The notes under the pieces were generated by a model. The model was not told where the DNA came from, ran no database searches, and was given only the letters and a program-made list of their open reading frames with translations. Positions 59,808-64,000 of a stretch of 64,000 nt of DNA are shown piece after piece. Positions within the stretch are counted from its first letter, which is position 1. Each line of letters opens with the position of its first letter. The stretch is from an uncultured Pelagibacteraceae bacterium (GTDB lineage Bacteria > Pseudomonadota > Alphaproteobacteria > Pelagibacterales > Pelagibacteraceae). The stretch spans positions 124,001 through 188,000 of the forward strand of contig CACOHP010000001.1 in assembly GCA_902627045.1 (NCBI GenBank), in the 5' to 3' direction. The position numbers and the translations under genes were made by a program.

Positions 59808-60461
59808 ATGGATCAAAAAATTTTAAAATTTACACACGAAAAAAATCTAAAAGACAGTGATTTTTTTGTATCTAAAAGCAATAAACATGTCCATGATTTT
59901 TTAACAAGTTGGCCAAATTGGGAAAAAAATCTTGTAAATATATGTGGAGAAAACTTTTCCGGTAAAAGTCATTTAATAAATATTTTTATAAAAAAATTTA
60001 ATGGTGTTATTTTTAATGCTGATACATTTGATAACGATAATTTGTCAAGTTTAGATATTCATCAAAATATAGTCTTAGAAGATTTAAAAAATAAATTTAA
60101 TGAAAAATTAATCTATACTTTAATCAATACTGTAGAGCAAAATAACAAATATCTTATTATTACATCATACAGACCCGTATCTGAGTTAAATTTTAATCTA
60201 AATGATTTAAAATCAAGAGCGAAAAATTTTTTGATACAAGATATTCAAAAACCTGATGATGAGTTGATTTTCGCGCTTTTAATTAAGAATTTATCAGATC
60301 GACAGATTACAATTGAAAAAAAGTTAGTTAATTACATAGTTAAAAGAATTCATAGATCTTATAGTAAAATATTTGATTTTATATATAAGATCGACGAAAT
60401 GAGTTTAAAAAAAAAAAAATCTATTAATATAAATTTAATTAAGCAAATCTTAGGAGAATAA
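59808..60461 (+). CDS. DnaA-like ATPase domain protein (Hda/HdaA-like)
   Basis: ICGENFSGKSHLINIF Walker A-like, DFLTSWPNW; lacks obvious DnaA domain IV. Confidence 0.8.
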   Translation: MDQKILKFTHEKNLKDSDFFVSKSNKHVHDFLTSWPNWEKNLVNICGENFSGKSHLINIFIKKFNGVIFNADTFDNDNLSSLDIHQNIVLEDLKNKFNEKLIYTLINTVEQNNKYLIITSYRPVSELNFNLNDLKSRAKNFLIQDIQKPDDELIFALLIKNLSDRQITIEKKLVNYIVKRIHRSYSKIFDFIYKIDEMSLKKKKSININLIKQILGE

Positions 60462-62246
60462 TTGAACATTTATAGAAGTCATAATTGTGATGAACTAAGA
60501 AAAAAAGATGTTGGTAAAAAAGTATTACTCTCTGGATGGATAAATAAAAAAAGAGATCATGGTAATCTTTTATTTGTTGATTTAAGAGATAATTATGGGA
60601 TTACACAATGTATAATTGATAAAGAAAACCAAAACTTTTCAATTCTTGAAAAAATGCAACTTGAAACAGTTATAAGAATTGATGGGGAAGTTGTTAACAG
60701 ATCAGATGACACAATTAATAAAGAAATAAATACAGGAGAAGTAGAAGTTGTTATAAAAAACTTTAATGTTCTAGGAACATGCAAAGAGCTCCCAATGCCA
60801 ATATTTAGTGACCAAGAATATTCTGAGGAGATTAGATTAAAATATAGATTTTTAGATTTAAGAAGAAAAAAAATTCATGAAAATATTATTCTAAGATCAA
60901 AAGTAATTTCCTTTATAAGAAATGAGATGAATAATCTTGGTTTTTTAGAATATCAGACACCAATTTTGACATCATCAAGTCCTGAGGGAGCAAGAGATTT
61001 TTTAGTTCCAAGTAGGTTAAATCCCGGAAAATTTTATGCGCTTCCTCAAGCTCCTCAACAATTCAAGCAATTAATTATGGTTTCAGGATTTGATAAATAT
61101 TTTCAAATTGCACCATGTTTTAGAGATGAAGATGCTAGAGCAGATAGAAGTCCCGGTGAGTTTTACCAATTAGACTTAGAGATGTCTTTTGTTGAACAAG
61201 AGGATATTTTTAATGTCGTAGAAACTCTTTTAGTAAATACTTTTAAGAAATTCTCAAAAAAAAAATTATTACAAATAAAATTTCCAAGAATTCCTTACAA
61301 GGAGTCTATGATCAAGTATGGAACAGACAAACCTGATCTTAGGAACCCTTTAATAATTAACGATATAACTGAGATCTTTTCAAGAGAGGATGTCAAATTT
61401 GATATCTTTAAAAAATTAGTTAAATCTGGTTATAAAGTAAGATGTATAATTACAAAAAATACAAAAAATAAACCTAGAAGTTTTTTTGATGGGATTGATA
61501 AATGGGCAAAAAATCAAGGAGCATCTGGTATGGCTTATTTCACTTTTGAAAAAGACAAAGAAGTTTTTGGTAAAGGGCCTGTGGGAAAATTTTTTTCAAA
61601 AGCAGCACTAGAAGAGTTAATGAAAAAAACAGGTGCTAATATAGGTGATAGTATCTTTTTTGCGTGTAATAAAGAAAAAGATTTAGAGACAATAACTTCA
61701 CTAGCTAGAAATAAAATTGCTAAAGATTTAGATTTAATAGATGAAAACATTTTTGCATTTTGTTGGATTGTTGATTACCCAATGTATGAGATAGATCAAG
61801 AGACAAAAAAGATTAATTTCAGTCATAATCCATTTTCCATGCCCCAGGGAGATACAAATAAAATTAATTTTGATAAACCTCTTGAAATATTGGCTTATCA
61901 GTATGATATTGTATGTAATGGAATTGAGTTATCCTCTGGTGCTATCAGAAATCATATTCCTGAGTTAATGTACAAGTTATTTTCTATAGCTGGATATGAT
62001 AAAAACCAAGTCAATCAAAAATTTAGTGGAATGATAAACGCACTGAGTTATGGTGCACCTCCACATGGTGGTATTGCCCCAGGTTTAGATCGAATAGTTA
62101 TGCTTTTAGCAAATGAAAAAAACATAAGAGAAGTCACAATGTTTCCAATGAATCAGAATGCGCAGGACTTGATGATGAACGCTCCTTCAGAGGTTAGCAA
62201 TGATCAATTAAAAGAATTGAATATTTCATTAAAAATAAAAAAATAA
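60462..62246 (+). CDS. aspS: Aspartyl-tRNA synthetase (TTG start)
   Basis: YRSHNCDELRKKDVGKKVLLSGWINKKRDHGNLLFVDLRDNYGITQ; FRDEDARADRSPGEFYQLDLEMSFV; YGAPPHGGIAPGLDRIVMLL. Confidence 0.97.
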   Translation: MNIYRSHNCDELRKKDVGKKVLLSGWINKKRDHGNLLFVDLRDNYGITQCIIDKENQNFSILEKMQLETVIRIDGEVVNRSDDTINKEINTGEVEVVIKNFNVLGTCKELPMPIFSDQEYSEEIRLKYRFLDLRRKKIHENIILRSKVISFIRNEMNNLGFLEYQTPILTSSSPEGARDFLVPSRLNPGKFYALPQAPQQFKQLIMVSGFDKYFQIAPCFRDEDARADRSPGEFYQLDLEMSFVEQEDIFNVVETLLVNTFKKFSKKKLLQIKFPRIPYKESMIKYGTDKPDLRNPLIINDITEIFSREDVKFDIFKKLVKSGYKVRCIITKNTKNKPRSFFDGIDKWAKNQGASGMAYFTFEKDKEVFGKGPVGKFFSKAALEELMKKTGANIGDSIFFACNKEKDLETITSLARNKIAKDLDLIDENIFAFCWIVDYPMYEIDQETKKINFSHNPFSMPQGDTNKINFDKPLEILAYQYDIVCNGIELSSGAIRNHIPELMYKLFSIAGYDKNQVNQKFSGMINALSYGAPPHGGIAPGLDRIVMLLANEKNIREVTMFPMNQNAQDLMMNAPSEVSNDQLKELNISLKIKK

Positions 62247-63071
62247 TTATTTTTTACCCTTCAGACTTATTTTTACATCAGATAAGTCAACAAGATTTTT
62301 TTTATAGTTATTTCTCACAAAGCCTTTGCTAGTCATATCTTTAACAATTTTTAATAGTTGATTTTGTTCTTCAGGATTTTTTTCATCTAAGCTTGAGTTC
62401 TCATTATTTCCTATTGCTGGTGTATGTGCTAAATCTTCTCTATTTTGATAAGAAATAGCTAATTCTCTAAATATATAATCTAAAATTGAAGTGGCACTTA
62501 AAATACGGTCATTTCCATAAACTTTACCAGATGGTTCAAATTTTGTTCCGACAAAAGCATTAATAAATTCATCTAGTGGAACACCGTATTGAAGTCCAAG
62601 TGATATAGCTATTGCAAAATTATTCATTAAAGCCTTTACTAATTCGCCTTCTTTACTTGTATCAATAAAAATCTCACCAATCTTGCCATCTTCATATTCA
62701 CCAGTATGTAAATAGACTTTATGGTCACCTATTGTTGCTTTTTGAATATAGCCTTTTCTTCTATCAGGCATACTAAATCTTTTTTCATGTACATCTGAAT
62801 TATTAGATGTTTTTTTAATTATTTTTTCTAAGTTTTTTTGACCAGTTTGCTTGATGTTAGATTTAATATCCAAACTAGTATTGTTTAGAACTTTCTTATT
62901 ATTTGGATCTAAACTTTTCGTTTTTCTATTATCAAGTTTAACATCTAATATTTCAAATTCTCCATCGTCTCTTTTTTCTAAGTTTTTTAACTCAGTTTCA
63001 TTTATATTATCTAAATGATGATTTACCTTAAATGTACAAGTGTAATAAGTTTCGACTAAATATTTTGCCAT
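62247..63071 (-). CDS. Standalone protein resembling C-terminal (TSCPD) domain of class II ribonucleotide reductase NrdJ
   Basis: [105 protein letters not shown]; no catalytic RNR barrel. Confidence 0.85.
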   Translation of the reverse strand: MAKYLVETYYTCTFKVNHHLDNINETELKNLEKRDDGEFEILDVKLDNRKTKSLDPNNKKVLNNTSLDIKSNIKQTGQKNLEKIIKKTSNNSDVHEKRFSMPDRRKGYIQKATIGDHKVYLHTGEYEDGKIGEIFIDTSKEGELVKALMNNFAIAISLGLQYGVPLDEFINAFVGTKFEPSGKVYGNDRILSATSILDYIFRELAISYQNREDLAHTPAIGNNENSSLDEKNPEEQNQLLKIVKDMTSKGFVRNNYKKNLVDLSDVKISLKGKK

Positions 63072-63185
63072 AAAACCTCAATATAAAAAAATAATTTGAT
63101 TAACGATTCAATTTCTTTATATACAAAAACAGATTTTAGTCTAATTTATTTTATACAATTTTAAATTGAAATATTTTAATTTTTT

Positions 63186-63545
63186 ATGTTGACACTTTTA
63201 AAAAAAATTTTCACCTGGTGGAATCGTGATACGTTTGGCACAAGATTGAAAACAATTTTTTTTGGTAAACTTGTTGGTAGAGATGATTTTGGAAATAAAT
63301 ACTATGAGAGTAAAAAGGGAAAGAGATGGGTCATATATGCAGGTGAAATCGATGCAAGTAAAATACCTGTAGAATGGTATTCATGGATGCATTTCACATC
63401 AAATAAAATTGAAAAAAATCATAAACTTGACAAATACAAATGGCAAAAACCTCATAAACCAAACTTAACAGGAACAGATTCTGCCTACTATCCAAATAAA
63501 AATAAAAACGTTAATGAAAAAAAATATAAAAGTTGGAAAAATTAA
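63186..63545 (+). CDS. NADH:ubiquinone oxidoreductase NDUFA12-family subunit
   Basis: WWNRDTFGTRLKTIFFGKLVGRDDFGNKYYESKKGKRWVIYAGEIDASKIPVEWYSWMH. Confidence 0.93.
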   Translation: MLTLLKKIFTWWNRDTFGTRLKTIFFGKLVGRDDFGNKYYESKKGKRWVIYAGEIDASKIPVEWYSWMHFTSNKIEKNHKLDKYKWQKPHKPNLTGTDSAYYPNKNKNVNEKKYKSWKN

Positions 63546-63915
63546 ACTTAAATTTTCATTCTTAATCTTATTTCTATTTTTCAATTTTTACACTAATTTG
63601 AGTTCAAATTCCGATTTAGAGGGCACAGTCACCGAAATTAAAGTGTTGGATAAAATAAGCTCAAAAAATATATTATTGAAACTAAAAAATGGTGATGAAA
63701 TTCGGCATAAAGATCTTTCTATAAAAAGTATGAAATGTAAAAATTCAGAGTTCGATGACAATCCCGAAATCACAGCTTATATCCAGGTTAAAGACTTACG
63801 CAGCAAAAACAAAGATGATGTATTCGTGTTTAATGGTTGGATGTTTTCTTCGAGCCCATCAATAGCTCCTTTCGATCATCCAGTTTATGATATATGGCTT
63901 GTTAAATGTTATTAG
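63514..63915 (+). CDS. DUF2155 domain-containing protein
   Basis: GDEIRHKDLSIKSMKCKNS...FVFNGWMFSSSPSIAPFDHPVYDIWLVKC. Confidence 0.88.
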   Translation: MKKNIKVGKIKLKFSFLILFLFFNFYTNLSSNSDLEGTVTEIKVLDKISSKNILLKLKNGDEIRHKDLSIKSMKCKNSEFDDNPEITAYIQVKDLRSKNKDDVFVFNGWMFSSSPSIAPFDHPVYDIWLVKCY

Positions 63916-64000
63916 ACAATTTTTTCATTATCGAGCCAACTCACATTAAAATTAGAATTAATAAACTTTTCATGATTTAGTAATTTTTTATGCAGGGGTA
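63912..64000 (-). CDS. C-terminal fragment, possibly biotin carboxylase AccC (truncated by window edge)
   Basis: Reverse-strand end ...PLHKKLLNHEKFINSNFNVSWLDNEKIV*; resembles AccC C-terminus (PLHxxLLxxxxFxxxxxxxxWL). Confidence 0.45.
   Translation of the reverse strand, partial: PLHKKLLNHEKFINSNFNVSWLDNEKIV

Noticed and set aside
1-64000. tRNA and rRNA genes
   Set aside because: None recognised by eye; small intergenic spaces make missed tRNAs unlikely, but tRNAscan-SE was not run.

Overview
AT-rich, densely packed bacterial chromosome segment. Gene content and order look like SAR11/Pelagibacterales (alphaproteobacteria); this is inferred from recognised proteins, with no database search. 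Core blocks: TRAP-type solute-binding protein, GMC oxidoreductase, TerC-like and SDR proteins; a NodU-type carbamoyltransferase/DUF5989/SxtJ module; a sulfonate and sulfite block (xsc, suyAB, two putative sulfite exporters, aprAB and an apr membrane protein); pab genes; mnmA, recX, amt, HU, rseP; an isocitrate lyase locus with a divergent tandem-HTH regulator and a cluster of TTTGTAAAT boxes; cvpA, purF, dnaB, rplI, rpsR, rpsF; fabD, fabG, acpP, gmk, ksgA, pdxA, surA, lptD, lptG, lptF, pepA, ndk, purN, purM, hda-like, aspS; and a standalone NrdJ-C-terminal-like protein. Strongest anomalies: (1) a ~3.5 kb accessory island (5012-8521) bounded by a 25-bp near-identical direct repeat, with a third partial copy inside, carrying a PD-(D/E)XK nuclease-like protein, a 57-aa basic small protein, a multi-zinc-ribbon protein and a TM/coiled-coil/glycine-zipper protein, plus ACACGAAGTTT iterons on both sides of the nuclease gene; (2) an ORF (38307-39728) in which PurF is cut off at the PRPP-binding loop and fused in frame to the C-terminal part of an ABC-2 permease, indicating a deletion or an assembly chimera; (3) the six-box operator between the duplicated-HTH regulator and a 53-aa ORF/aceA; (4) acpP directly abutting gmk, without the usual fabF/mltG/yicC genes. 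No rRNA, tRNA or CRISPR array was recognised.
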